Shown here piece after piece: positions 15,301-24,368 of a stretch of 64,000 nt of DNA. Every line of letters starts with the position of its first letter. Within the stretch, counting starts at the first letter, position 1. The notes below the pieces were generated by a model that did not search any database, was not told where the DNA came from, and saw only the letters and a list, made by a program, of their open reading frames with translations. This stretch comes from Arthrobacter sp. Leaf69 (lineage in GTDB: Bacteria > Actinomycetota > Actinomycetes > Actinomycetales > Micrococcaceae): NCBI RefSeq assembly GCF_001422645.1, contig NZ_LMLR01000012.1, positions 308,230 to 372,229 of the forward strand, in the 5' to 3' direction. A program made the translations under genes and the position numbers.

Positions 15301-18300
15301 GCTTTCCCCTTGGCTGTGGTTTCGGCCGGGATTTCGCCGGCTTCCTGGTCTTCGGACGGTTCCCCTGGATGTTCGTCGAAGTGCTCCTCGAAGTGCTCGT
15401 CGATCTCGGCGCCCAGGCTGCGCAGCACATCCAGTGCCAGCCCGACGACGACGATGTACACGCCGATGTCGAAGATGGTGGAGGTGACGAACTTGACGTC
15501 GCCAAAGACCGGCAGCCAGAACTCAAGGATCGCGGACTGGAACACCTGGCCGCCCAGCAGCAGCGGCGCGACGCCGGAGGCCGCCGCGGTGGCGAGGCCG
15601 ATGCCCAGCAGCGCGCCGGCACTGACCGGGGTGGCTTCGCGCAGCTCGAACCGGCCGCCGGCCAGGTAGCGGATGGTGAGGGCCAGACCGGCGGTGAGAC
15701 CGCCGGCAAAGCCTCCGCCGGGGAGATTGTGGCCGGCCAGGAGGAGGTAGATCGAGAAGACGATCAGCGAGTGGAAGATCAGCCGGGTGACCACCTCGAA
15801 GATGATCGACCGGCGTTCCGGCGCCAGGGTCCGTCCCGCGACTAGCCACGCATCGCGGGTGGAGGCGGCGAACCGGCGGCTCATGGCCAGCGCGGCGTCG
15901 TCGCGGGTGTTGCCGCGGCCGGGGCCGCGGGGCTTCCGGCGCCCGACAGTACCCTCGGCGACGCTCGACGACGCCGGGCTCCGGTCACCCCGGCCCCGGA
16001 CGAAGATGAGGCTGGCCACGCCGGTGGCTGCCAGGGCCAGGACGGCGATCTCGCCGAAGGTGTCCCAGGCCCGGATATCCACGAGGGTGACGTTGACGAT
16101 GTTCAGTCCGCCGCCGCCCTCGTACGCCAGCTGCGGGAATTCGAGCGAGACGGGCGCGGCCACGCGGGCGCCCAAGGCGTAGATGGCGGCGAACACCATC
16201 GTGATGCCGAAGGCCGCCCCGATGATGACGCGGACCACCCGGTAGCGTCCGCCCGTGCGGTCCCGCAGCTCTGCGGGAAGGCTGCGCATGGCTAGGACAA
16301 ACGCCACCAGGATGATCGTTTCCACCAGCATCTGGGTCAGCGCGAGGTCCGGGGCGCCCTGCAGCGCGAACATCAACGCGATCCCGTAGCCGGTGACGGA
16401 CACCATGAGGACAGCCAGGAAGCGCTTGTTGGCCCGAACGGCGGCGAGCGCGCCGATCACGATTCCGGCGCCCACCACGATCTGCAGCGGGGCGTTGGGG
16501 TCGATGAAGTAGAGGTCTCCGGGCAACGGCTTGTTGGCCAGCAGCAGGGCGGTGAGCGGCAGGGCGAACGCCACGGTCAGGATCACGGACAGGTAGAAGT
16601 ACAGTGAACCGCGCTGGGTCCGTCCGGTGATCCAGACCGCCACGTCGTCGAGGGCGCCGATGGTGAGCTGGTAGGTGCGGTCGCCGTCGATCCATCCCGG
16701 AACCAGGCCCTGCAGCCGGGCGACGGAGTCGCGGCCGTAGAACATGACGAGGCCGAGCGCGAAGGTGATGGCGGTCAGCCCCAGGGCTGGGGTCACGCCG
16801 TGCCACAGCGCCAGGTGTCCGGCGGCGGCCGCCGGGTCCTCGCCCTCCGGCACGAACAGTGCCGCGTACGGCTGGATCCAGCCGTCCACCGGGGCCGGCC
16901 AGAGGCCGTAGACGATGGTCAGCAGGCTCAGGATGGCGGGGGCGGCCAGGAAGGCGGGCTTGATCGGCTTGAAAGGGGTCGGCTCGACGCCGGGCTTGAC
17001 CGCGAAGGCGCCCCACATGAACCGTGCGCTGTAGGCGAACGTCAGGATGGACCCCAGGACCACGCCGATCAGGATGACCGGCCCCCACAGGCCGGCTGCG
17101 GGGTCGGAGGCGTAGTGGACAAAGGCTTCGAAGACCGATTCCTTCGCGACGAAGCCGGCCAAGGGCGGGATGCCGGCCATCGAGGCGGCGCCGATCGCGG
17201 CCACGATCGCGAGGGCGCGAGAGGACCTGAACACGCCGGAGAGCTTGCGGATGTCGCGGGTTCCGGCCTGGTGGTCAATGATGCCCACCACCAGGAAGAG
17301 GGTGGCCTTGAAGAGCCCGTGCGCCAGGAGCAGGGCGAGGCCGGCGAGGGCAGCGTCAGGTGTGCCGAGGCCCACCACCATGGTCAGGAAGCCGAGCTGG
17401 CTGACCGTGCCGTAGGCCAGGATGAGTTTGATATCCGTCTGCCGCAGCGCCCGGTAGCCGCCGACCAGCATCGTCGCGAGGCCGAGGCCGAGCACCACCG
17501 GCAGCCAGTACGGCGTTTCCGCGAATCCGGGGGCCAGCCGCGCCACGAGGTAGATGCCGGCTTTGACCATGGCCGCAGCGTGCAGGTAGGCGCTCACCGG
17601 GGTGGGGGCGGCCATGGCACCGGGCAGCCAGAAGTGGAAGGGGACCAGCGCCGATTTTGTGATCGCGCCTACCAGGATGAGAACGACGGCGGCGGCCACG
17701 GCCCCGGCGGCGGGCCCGGCGACGAGGGCGGGCGCCTGTTCGAGGATGGCGGAGAGCCGGTAGGTCCCGGCGTTGAAGCCCAGGACGATCAGGCCCACCA
17801 GCATGGTCAGGCCGCCGGCGGTGGTCACGATGAGGGCCTGCAGCGCGGAGCGGCGTGCCGAGAGCCTGGTCCGGGCGTAGCCGATCAGCAGGTAGGACAG
17901 GACCGTGGTCAGTTCCCAGAAGATGAACATCAGGAGCAGGTCATCGGCCGTCACCAGGCCGAACATGGCCCCCGCGAAGGCCAGCAGCTGGGCACCAAAT
18001 CCGCCGAGGTAGTCGTCCTTGTCCTTGAAATACCGGGCGCAGTAGACGAGGACCAGCGCACCCACGCCGAGGACCAGCAAGGACATGACCCAAGCCAGGG
18101 GGTCCATCCGGAAGGCGAGCTCAATCTTCAGCTCGGGGATCCACGGCAGGACTTCGGACACGCCGGTTGCAGCGCCGGAATAGACCGCGCCGTGCTGGAG
18201 GAGCAGCCAGACGAACGAACCGGCGGGCACCGCGGCGAGGGCGAAAAACGAATTCCGGCCGAATTTCCGAAAGAGAAACGGCGCCACAGCAGCCACCGCA

Positions 18301-18326
18301 AAGTGCACGGCAAGGACTGTGATCAC
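15297..18326 (-). CDS. mnhA: Mrp Na+/H+ antiporter fused subunit A-B
   Basis: A 1009-residue fusion. The N-terminal 500 residues are NuoL-like (GLVTADDLLLMFIFWELTTVLSYLLIGY, KSALVPFHFWLPGAMAAPTPVSAYLHAA). A MbhD/MbhE-like middle part follows. Residues about 830-950 are MnhB-like (IFHSLIVFSIYLLLAGHNLPGGGFAGG). This is the large proton/cation-conducting subunit. The frame is open to an ATG at 18383 without a Shine-Dalgarno site; GTG 18326 has GGAG 6 nt upstream and gives the usual ITVLAVHF N terminus, so it is chosen. The C-terminal 45 residues are acidic (EIDEHFEEHFDEHPGEPSED). First gene of the operon. Confidence 0.92.
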   Translation of the reverse strand: MITVLAVHFAVAAVAPFLFRKFGRNSFFALAAVPAGSFVWLLLQHGAVYSGAATGVSEVLPWIPELKIELAFRMDPLAWVMSLLVLGVGALVLVYCARYFKDKDDYLGGFGAQLLAFAGAMFGLVTADDLLLMFIFWELTTVLSYLLIGYARTRLSARRSALQALIVTTAGGLTMLVGLIVLGFNAGTYRLSAILEQAPALVAGPAAGAVAAAVVLILVGAITKSALVPFHFWLPGAMAAPTPVSAYLHAAAMVKAGIYLVARLAPGFAETPYWLPVVLGLGLATMLVGGYRALRQTDIKLILAYGTVSQLGFLTMVVGLGTPDAALAGLALLLAHGLFKATLFLVVGIIDHQAGTRDIRKLSGVFRSSRALAIVAAIGAASMAGIPPLAGFVAKESVFEAFVHYASDPAAGLWGPVILIGVVLGSILTFAYSARFMWGAFAVKPGVEPTPFKPIKPAFLAAPAILSLLTIVYGLWPAPVDGWIQPYAALFVPEGEDPAAAAGHLALWHGVTPALGLTAITFALGLVMFYGRDSVARLQGLVPGWIDGDRTYQLTIGALDDVAVWITGRTQRGSLYFYLSVILTVAFALPLTALLLANKPLPGDLYFIDPNAPLQIVVGAGIVIGALAAVRANKRFLAVLMVSVTGYGIALMFALQGAPDLALTQMLVETIILVAFVLAMRSLPAELRDRTGGRYRVVRVIIGAAFGITMVFAAIYALGARVAAPVSLEFPQLAYEGGGGLNIVNVTLVDIRAWDTFGEIAVLALAATGVASLIFVRGRGDRSPASSSVAEGTVGRRKPRGPGRGNTRDDAALAMSRRFAASTRDAWLVAGRTLAPERRSIIFEVVTRLIFHSLIVFSIYLLLAGHNLPGGGFAGGLTAGLALTIRYLAGGRFELREATPVSAGALLGIGLATAAASGVAPLLLGGQVFQSAILEFWLPVFGDVKFVTSTIFDIGVYIVVVGLALDVLRSLGAEIDEHFEEHFDEHPGEPSEDQEAGEIPAETTAKGKA

Positions 18327-18424
18327 TGGTATCTCCGCAACGTCAGGAATTCGATTGTCAAAAAGTTGGAGCAGGCGGGGCATTCGTTAGGTTCAGTCCG
18401 GACAGTTTACCAAGCGTGGACAAA

Positions 18425-18454
18425 TTCTTTTCGCACGGTTTCTTTTCGCACGGT
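18425..18454 (+). repeat. Perfect 15-bp direct repeat, two copies
   Basis: TTCTTTTCGCACGGT occurs at 18425-18439 and again at 18440-18454, in the gap between the divergent mrp operon and the MFS gene. In the upstream extension of the MFS frame it would encode FFSHG twice. Confidence 0.85.
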
Positions 18455-18480
18455 GCGCCGGGCAGTGCGCCCGCTGCGGA

Positions 18481-18486
18481 TAATAT
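18481..18486 (+). promoter_or_regulatory. Likely -10 element (TAATAT) of a leaderless MFS mRNA
   Basis: TAATAT ends 7 nt before the ATG at 18494, so the transcript would begin at or next to the start codon. No Shine-Dalgarno site is visible. Confidence 0.5.
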
Positions 18487-18493
18487 TCGAGCT

Positions 18494-19897
18494 ATGAACT
18501 CAGCCGCTGCCCCCGAGGCCACGCATCCCGCCTCGGAACTGGAGTCCGGGAGCCAGGCCTCCCATAAGGGCCGCATCCTCGCCTGGGCGGCCTGGGACTG
18601 GGGCTCGGCGGCCTTCAACGCGGTCATGACCACCTTCGTCTTCACCGTGTACCTCACCTCCAATGCCTTCGGCGGTGAGGACCAGGCCTCCGCCGTGCTG
18701 GGCGGCGCACTCGCCATCGCGGGAGCCGCCGTCGCCCTGCTGGCACCCGTCACCGGGCAGCGTTCCGATACCGGCGGGCACCGGAAGCTCTGGTTGGGAG
18801 TCAACACCGCGGCCGTCGCGCTCCTGACCGCGCTGTGTTTCTTCGTGTTCCCGCGGCCGGAGTTCCTGCTGCTCGGGGTGACGCTGATTGCGCTGGCGAA
18901 TGTGTTCTTCGAGTTTGCCGGCGTGAATTACAACGCCATGCTCACCCAGATCTCCACCCCGCAGAACATCGGCAAAGTCAGCGGCTTCGGCTGGGGCATG
19001 GGCTACCTCGGCGGCATCGTGGCGCTGCTGGCCGTGCTCCAGCTCTTTGTCCAGCCCAGCTTCGAGTGGTTCGGCGCCTCGACGGCGGACGGCCTGAACA
19101 TCCGGCTCGTCGCGGTGTTCTCGGCCCTGTGGTTCTTTATCTTCGCGTTGCCCGTCATGTTCGCCGTTCCGGAGCTCCCCAGGTCCAAGCAGGGCGCCGG
19201 CCTGGGGTTCCTGGCCTCCTACGGCCTGCTGGTGCGGCGGATCAAGGCGATCTACCGGACCAGCCCGCACACCATCTACTTCCTGCTCGCCAGTGCCGTC
19301 TTCCGGGACGGGCTGGCGGCGGTATTCACGTTCGGCGGCATCATCGCCGCGGGCACGTTCGGCTTTGAACTCAAGGACGTTATCTTCTTCGCAATCTTCG
19401 GGAACGTCGTGGCCGCGGCGGGCGCCGTCCTGGGCGGCTTCCTCGACGACCGGATCGGGCCGAAGGCGGTGATCACCGGTTCGCTGATCGGTCTGCTGGT
19501 CGCCGGCACCGCGATCCTGGTCCTCGGCAACGACAACCATTCCTTCTTGGGCATGGAGTGGGCCGGCACCACCACTTTCTGGATCTTCGGTTTGTTCCTG
19601 TGCCTCTTCGTGGGGCCCGCGCAGTCCTCCTCGCGGGCTTACCTGGCCCGGCTAGCGCCGGCAGGCGAGTCCGGCGAGCTGTTTGGTCTCTATGCCACCA
19701 CCGGCCGGGCCGTCAGCTTCCTCGCCCCGGCCCTCTTTACGCTGTGCATCGCCATTGCCGCCCCTCTGGTGGAACCCGGCGAGGCGCAGCGCTGGGGCAT
19801 CCTGGGCATCATGGCGGTACTGCTCGTCGGACTGCTGCTGCTCCTCCCGGTGAAGGCTCCGGACAAGACGGAAATCGCCGTCGTCCCCGCTGTCTGA
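18494..19897 (+). CDS. MFS transporter, UMF1 (Atg22-like) family
   Basis: 467 residues with about 12 hydrophobic helices. RILAWAAWDWGSAAFNAVMTTFVFTVYLTS is the diagnostic start of the UMF1 family, followed by PVTGQRSDTGGHRKLW (the loop 2-3 motif). Substrates of bacterial members are unknown. ATG 18494 is chosen because a -10 hexamer sits 7 nt upstream (leaderless). A GTG at 18416 in the same frame would add a 26-residue extension with no ribosome binding site. Confidence 0.88.
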   Translation: MNSAAAPEATHPASELESGSQASHKGRILAWAAWDWGSAAFNAVMTTFVFTVYLTSNAFGGEDQASAVLGGALAIAGAAVALLAPVTGQRSDTGGHRKLWLGVNTAAVALLTALCFFVFPRPEFLLLGVTLIALANVFFEFAGVNYNAMLTQISTPQNIGKVSGFGWGMGYLGGIVALLAVLQLFVQPSFEWFGASTADGLNIRLVAVFSALWFFIFALPVMFAVPELPRSKQGAGLGFLASYGLLVRRIKAIYRTSPHTIYFLLASAVFRDGLAAVFTFGGIIAAGTFGFELKDVIFFAIFGNVVAAAGAVLGGFLDDRIGPKAVITGSLIGLLVAGTAILVLGNDNHSFLGMEWAGTTTFWIFGLFLCLFVGPAQSSSRAYLARLAPAGESGELFGLYATTGRAVSFLAPALFTLCIAIAAPLVEPGEAQRWGILGIMAVLLVGLLLLLPVKAPDKTEIAVVPAV

Positions 19898-19936
19898 GGC
19901 CGCCCGAAAAGTCGCGCGGCGCACTAGGCTGGGGGA

Positions 19937-20419
19937 ATGAACGTGGATGAAACAGACCTCCCGGGACTGGGCCGGCGCAAGGACTTCATGACCGCCTCCG
20001 GGCGGCGGATCGGCGTCGTGGAATACCGCGAAGGCCAAACCGAACTGATCGTCTCCGCCTGGGACGACCCGGACACCTGCCAGGCGTCCATCCCGCTGAC
20101 CGCCGATGAGGCCGCCGCGCTGGGAAACCTGCTGGGCGGCCAGCGGCTGGCCATGCAGCTCTCCGAAGCCCACCGCGAGGTACCCGGGATCGTCACCCGG
20201 CAGTTCTCCATCGCCGCCGGCTCTCCGTTCCAGAACCAACCGATGGGCAAGGCCGCTATCCGGACCCGCAGCGGCGCCTCGATCGTCGCCATCATGCGTG
20301 AGGGCGAGGTGCTCCCTTCCCCGGGACCCGATGTCGTCCTCCACCCCGGTGATCTCCTCGTTGCGGTAGGAACGCAAGAAGGTCTCGATACGGCGGCCGG
20401 CATCCTGCGCAACGGCTGA
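19937..20419 (+). CDS. Cation:proton antiporter regulatory subunit (KhtT-like, TrkA-C domain)
   Basis: 160 residues. An N-terminal KhtT-like part is followed by a TrkA-C (RCK_C) domain from about residue 80: FSIAAGSPFQNQPMGKAAIRTRSGASIVAIMREG, ending in LHPGDLLVAVGTQEGL. Such soluble subunits gate a membrane antiporter in response to a ligand such as a nucleotide. The antiporter gene starts 5 nt after its stop. TAGGCT lies 6 nt before the ATG; GGGGGA also precedes it, so leaderless and SD-led initiation are both possible. Confidence 0.9.
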   Translation: MNVDETDLPGLGRRKDFMTASGRRIGVVEYREGQTELIVSAWDDPDTCQASIPLTADEAAALGNLLGGQRLAMQLSEAHREVPGIVTRQFSIAAGSPFQNQPMGKAAIRTRSGASIVAIMREGEVLPSPGPDVVLHPGDLLVAVGTQEGLDTAAGILRNG

Positions 20420-20423
20420 CGGC

Positions 20424-21620
20424 ATGGATCCGCTCGCACTGACCCTGATTGAACTCGGGGCCGTCGTCTTTTGCCTCGGCATGCTGGCGAGGCTGGCCGG
20501 GCGGATCGGCATGTCCCCCATCCCGCTGTACCTCCTCGGTGGCCTGTTTTTCGGAGCCGGCGGCGTCATCAAGCTCGAAGGTATGCACGAGTTTGCACAT
20601 CTCTCCAGCGAAATCGGCGTCATCCTCCTCCTACTTATGCTCGGATTGGAATATACGGCCGCCGAGCTGGTCACGGGGCTCCGGCGCTCGTGGCAGGCGG
20701 GTGTCTTGGACCTCGTCCTCAACTTCCTGCCGGGGGCCATCCTCGCGGTGCTGCTGGGCTGGGGCGTCGTGGGGGCAATGGTGATGGGCGGCGTCACGTA
20801 TATATCGTCGTCGGGCATCGCGGCCAAGGTCATCACGGACCTGGGCCGGATCGGCAACCGCGAGACACCCGTGGTGCTCTCGATCCTCGTGTTCGAGGAC
20901 CTGGCCATGGCCATTTACCTGCCGATCCTGACGGCCACCCTGGCCGGGGTCAGCTTCGCCGTGGGGCTGCAGACCGTGGGGATCTCACTCGCGGTGGTCA
21001 CCGTTGTCCTGCTGGTGGCGCTGCGGCACGGGCACCACGTGTCCAAGGCCGTCCACAGTGAGAACTCAGAGGTGTTCCTCCTCAACCTCCTGGGAGCCGC
21101 GCTGCTGGTGGCCGGTCTGGCCGCCGCCATGCAGGTGTCCGCCGCAGTGGGCGCGTTTATGCTCGGAATCGCCATTTCGGGGGCCACCGCGCATAACGCC
21201 ACAAGGATCCTGGAGCCGCTGCGGGACCTCTTCGCTGCAATCTTTTTTGTGGTCTTCGGACTCAACACGGACCCCTCCACCATCCCGCCCGTGCTCGGCT
21301 GGGCCGTCCTGTTGGCCCTCGCAACGGCGACCACCAAGATGCTCACCGGGATCTGGGCGGCTAAGCGCGCCGGGATCGGTGTGCCGGGCCGCTTCCGCGC
21401 CGGCGCCGCACTCATCGCCCGCGGCGAGTTCTCGATCGTCATTGCCGGACTCGCCGTGGCCTCCGGCGTGGTGCCCGCGGAACTCGCGGCCATGGCGACC
21501 GCCTATGTGCTGATTATGGCCGTGACAGGCCCGCTCGCCGCCAAGTACGTGGAGCCGATTGTGGCGATGCTGCGCCGCCCGGCGAAGCCGCCTGCGGTGC
21601 GGACTGCGGACGGGATCTGA
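20424..21620 (+). CDS. CPA2-family cation:proton antiporter (KhtU/Kef-like)
   Basis: 398 residues with 11-13 hydrophobic segments of the Na+/H+ exchanger CPA2 fold: LYLLGGLFFGAGG, IGVILLLLMLGLEYTAAELV, LSILVFEDLAMAIYLP (the acidic ion-site region) and LIARGEFSIVIAGLAVASG. It lacks the C-terminal RCK/TrkA-N domain of KefB/C, which is supplied in trans by the preceding gene. Together they form a KhtTU-like K+ (or other cation)/H+ antiporter for pH or ion homeostasis, functionally close to the nearby Mrp system. Confidence 0.92.
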   Translation: MDPLALTLIELGAVVFCLGMLARLAGRIGMSPIPLYLLGGLFFGAGGVIKLEGMHEFAHLSSEIGVILLLLMLGLEYTAAELVTGLRRSWQAGVLDLVLNFLPGAILAVLLGWGVVGAMVMGGVTYISSSGIAAKVITDLGRIGNRETPVVLSILVFEDLAMAIYLPILTATLAGVSFAVGLQTVGISLAVVTVVLLVALRHGHHVSKAVHSENSEVFLLNLLGAALLVAGLAAAMQVSAAVGAFMLGIAISGATAHNATRILEPLRDLFAAIFFVVFGLNTDPSTIPPVLGWAVLLALATATTKMLTGIWAAKRAGIGVPGRFRAGAALIARGEFSIVIAGLAVASGVVPAELAAMATAYVLIMAVTGPLAAKYVEPIVAMLRRPAKPPAVRTADGI

Positions 21621-21676
21621 CCCCGCCGTCAGGCCGCACCAGCGCGGCGCACCGGCGCGGCGCGGCAGCGCGTGGG

Positions 21677-22252
21677 TCAGATGTCCGTGCGGTGGAAGTT
21701 CAAGTGGCTGCGGCTGGCCGTCGGACCGCGCTGGCCCTGGTAGCGGTTGCCGTATTCGCCCGAGCCGTAGGGGTGTTCGGCGGCCGAGGTAAGCCGGAAG
21801 AAGCACAGCTGGCCGATTTTCATACCCGGCCACAGTTTGATCGGCAGCGTAGCCATGTTGGACAGCTCCAGGGTGACATGGCCGGAGAAGCCCGGATCGA
21901 TGAATCCCGCGGTGGAGTGCGTGAGCAGGCCCAGCCGGCCCAGCGAAGACTTACCTTCGAGCCGGGCAGCGATATCGTCCGGGAGTGTCACGGTCTCGTA
22001 GGTGGAGCCCAGGACGAACTCCCCGGGGTGGAGGATAAAAGGTTCGCCGGCCTCGACTTCCACCAGGCGCGTCAGCTCGGGCTGGTCCTCGGCCGGGTCG
22101 ATGTGGGCGTACTTGTGGTTGTCGAAGAGACGGAAGAACTTGTCGATCCGGACGTCCACCGACGATGGCTGAACCATGGCGGGGTCGAACGGCTCCAGAA
22201 CGATCCGTTGGGAGTCTATTTCGGCACGAATGTCGCGGTCGGAGATCAGCAC
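21677..22252 (-). CDS. dcd: dCTP deaminase
   Basis: 191 residues, the normal length. It begins with [13 protein letters not shown] and has [41 protein letters not shown] and a C-terminal [11 protein letters not shown]. The enzyme deaminates dCTP to dUTP; actinobacterial forms often also hydrolyse dUTP to dUMP. The GTG at 22252 is fixed by the family N terminus, although the frame is open 56 codons further. TAATTT (22265-22260) ends 7 nt before the GTG, so the mRNA is probably leaderless. Confidence 0.95.
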   Translation of the reverse strand: MLISDRDIRAEIDSQRIVLEPFDPAMVQPSSVDVRIDKFFRLFDNHKYAHIDPAEDQPELTRLVEVEAGEPFILHPGEFVLGSTYETVTLPDDIAARLEGKSSLGRLGLLTHSTAGFIDPGFSGHVTLELSNMATLPIKLWPGMKIGQLCFFRLTSAAEHPYGSGEYGNRYQGQRGPTASRSHLNFHRTDI

Positions 22253-22302
22253 AGTCTCAAAATTACCGTACGCACTGGGAAGAGATGTGCGCGGCACCAG
22301 TG

Positions 22303-22746
22303 TTACGGCGCTGCCTGTTCTTCCAGCACCGACTTGAGCTGTTCCAACTGGCAGACTTCGGCCTTCATCCGCCGGCGGAAGGGGGACTTCAGCCGGGCCA
22401 GGATTCCCCGGGGCTCGCATTCGAGGGCAAAGCGGACGCGGGTGTTGCCGCCTTCCGTGCTCAGGTAGTAGCCGCCGTGGGTGCGCTCCGGCCCGGTCAG
22501 GGCCCGGTACTGGATTTCCGCCCCGGGTCGCGCCTCGGTGATCTGGAATTCTCCGCAGACGGCGCGTCCGCCGGGGCCCGCGATTGTCTGCCGGTAGACG
22601 GCGCCCTTGGTTCCGGCAGCGCCGGCTTCAAGTTCAATGCTGCGGACACCGGCACGCCAGCTGGGCAGGTTGCGGGCGTCGAGCAGGAAGTCATACACGC
22701 TCATGGCATCCCGTTGGATGACGACGTCGTACTCTGCAATTGCCAC
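22303..22746 (-). CDS. SRPBCC (START-like) family protein
   Basis: 147 residues with the polyketide-cyclase/START fold pattern: [32 protein letters not shown], then [10 protein letters not shown] near the C terminus. The fold makes a hydrophobic ligand cavity; no ligand can be named. The C-terminal 30 residues are basic and coiled ([20 protein letters not shown]). It lies upstream of dcd on the same strand with a 50-nt gap. Confidence 0.85.
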   Translation of the reverse strand: MAIAEYDVVIQRDAMSVYDFLLDARNLPSWRAGVRSIELEAGAAGTKGAVYRQTIAGPGGRAVCGEFQITEARPGAEIQYRALTGPERTHGGYYLSTEGGNTRVRFALECEPRGILARLKSPFRRRMKAEVCQLEQLKSVLEEQAAP

Positions 22747-22826
22747 GAAAATCCTTGTTCGGCGGACAGCTGATGGGCGTAGCCCGCTTCCCCTGAACTG
22801 CAGCTAACCCCTTCAGGATAGACAGC

Positions 22827-22861
22827 AAGGCCCGCCCCACGCGGCTGCGGGGACGGGCCTT
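22827..22861 (-). terminator. Terminator after the aromatic acid symporter gene
   Basis: AAGGCCCG and CGGGCCTT form the outer arms of a strong GC stem (inner CCCC/GGGG pairs) that works on either strand. It lies 59 nt past the stop of the minus-strand symporter gene. Confidence 0.65.
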
Positions 22862-22919
22862 TATCGAAGAGTTATGGGACTCCCCGGACTGTGTACGGTT
22901 CCGGAACTACGTCGGGCGG

Positions 22920-24230
22920 CTATTTGTCGGTGAGCTTCGGCACCGAGAACACCACAATGGCGCCGATGACAGCGAAGGCCGCGAACATGTAGAAGTTCAG
23001 CTGCCAGCCGAAGGCCATGCCGGCAATCAGCCCGCCGATCAGCGGTCCGCAGATGGCGCCGATGCGTCCAATGCCAAGGGACCAGCTCAGGGCTGTGGCG
23101 CTCAGGGATTGCGGGTAGTGGGTGGCGCAGTAGCCGCCCACCAGGATCTGGGTTCCCACGGAGCCGAGGCCGGCGAAGGCGACGATCACGAGCAGCATGG
23201 CCAGCGGCAGCTGGAGGCTGAGCATGAGGATGGCCACGAAGGCCAGCAGGAAGGATGCCGTCACCACCTTGCGGATGCCGATCTTGTCCGCCAGCACGGA
23301 GGCGCTGATGGAGCCGACGATCGCGCCCGCGTTGAGGACCAGCAGGAACGTCAGGGCATCCCCGAGCTGGAAACCGGCCTGGCGCATGATCTGCGGGAGC
23401 CAGGTGTTCAGCCCGTAGACCAGCAGCAGCCCGCAGAAGTTTGCGAGTGCGAACAGGATCGTGGAACGGACCCACTTGCGAGTGAACAGGGTCTTCATGG
23501 CGGATTTGGGCGCTTCGGCGCCGGTCTTGACGTCCTCGGCGGTGACGATGTCCGAGTAGACGAGGCCGTAGCGGTCCGCGGTGGCTTTGGCTTCTTCAAT
23601 GCGCTGCTTGCGGGCCAGGTATGCCACCGATTCGGGGAGGAGCTTCCAGGCGATAGGGAGCAGGGTGACCAGCGGCAGGGCGCCGATGGCGTACATCCAG
23701 CGGAAGTCGATGTGCTGCAGGAGGTTGATGGCGAGCAGCGACGCGCCCACGCCGCCCACCGAGTACCCGCTGAACATCACGGCGTTGGCGATCTGGCGGC
23801 GCTCCTTGCGGGCGTATTCGACCGTCAGCGCAATGCAGGTCGGCACGATGCCGCCCAGGCCGAGGCCGGTCAGGAAGCGCAGAAAGCCGAAGACCTCGGC
23901 GGACGGCGCGAAGGCCGTCAGCAGCATGCACGTGGAGAACCACGCGATGCAGGCAAGCATGATGCGGCGGCGGCCCAGTTTGTCGGTCAGGATGCCGACG
24001 GAGAGCGTGCCGATCAGCATCCCGACCAGGGCGAGGCTGCCGATCAGGCCTGCCTGCCCGGGGGTGACGCCCCAGTCCTGGAACTTCAGGATGGTGGGGA
24101 CGGTGGAGCCGTAGACCACCAGGTCGTAGCCATCAAAAACTATGGCCACGAAGCACAGGATGAGGACCGCGTGGCCCTTCCAGCGAGGTGCGGCCTCGTT
24201 GCGCAACTCAGTCGACATTGACTGCGTCAT
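22920..24230 (-). CDS. Aromatic acid:H+ symporter (AAHS family MFS)
   Basis: 436 residues, 12 hydrophobic helices. The first helix carries FDGYDLVVYGSTVPTIL, the AAHS family DGYD motif needed for aromatic acid transport in PcaK/BenK. The loop 2-3 motif is GILTDKLGRRRIML. It would import an aromatic carboxylate such as benzoate, salicylate or anthranilate by proton symport. It is the last gene on this strand of the aryl-CoA catabolic cluster; the 138-nt gap before it contains its own possible operator. Confidence 0.92.
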   Translation of the reverse strand: MTQSMSTELRNEAAPRWKGHAVLILCFVAIVFDGYDLVVYGSTVPTILKFQDWGVTPGQAGLIGSLALVGMLIGTLSVGILTDKLGRRRIMLACIAWFSTCMLLTAFAPSAEVFGFLRFLTGLGLGGIVPTCIALTVEYARKERRQIANAVMFSGYSVGGVGASLLAINLLQHIDFRWMYAIGALPLVTLLPIAWKLLPESVAYLARKQRIEEAKATADRYGLVYSDIVTAEDVKTGAEAPKSAMKTLFTRKWVRSTILFALANFCGLLLVYGLNTWLPQIMRQAGFQLGDALTFLLVLNAGAIVGSISASVLADKIGIRKVVTASFLLAFVAILMLSLQLPLAMLLVIVAFAGLGSVGTQILVGGYCATHYPQSLSATALSWSLGIGRIGAICGPLIGGLIAGMAFGWQLNFYMFAAFAVIGAIVVFSVPKLTDK

Positions 24231-24330
24231 GGATGTACCTCTCGTTGAGATGTCATGGGAATGTGTGGTAGCTCACATGCTGTGCCCACTGTGTCACGCT
24301 TTGATTCCGACAGTAAACAAATCAGCATAT

Positions 24331-24347
24331 ATCGTTTGTGTAACGAT
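24331..24347. promoter_or_regulatory. Inverted repeat upstream of the AAHS symporter gene
   Basis: ATCGTT and AACGAT (17 nt in all, 5-nt spacer) lie about 100 nt before the symporter start in the gap after the ThDP enzyme gene. It could be an operator for the cluster regulator; no matching copy was found by eye at the other promoters of the cluster. Confidence 0.35.
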
Positions 24348-24368
24348 CGTCAGCCAGTAATGGGACCG

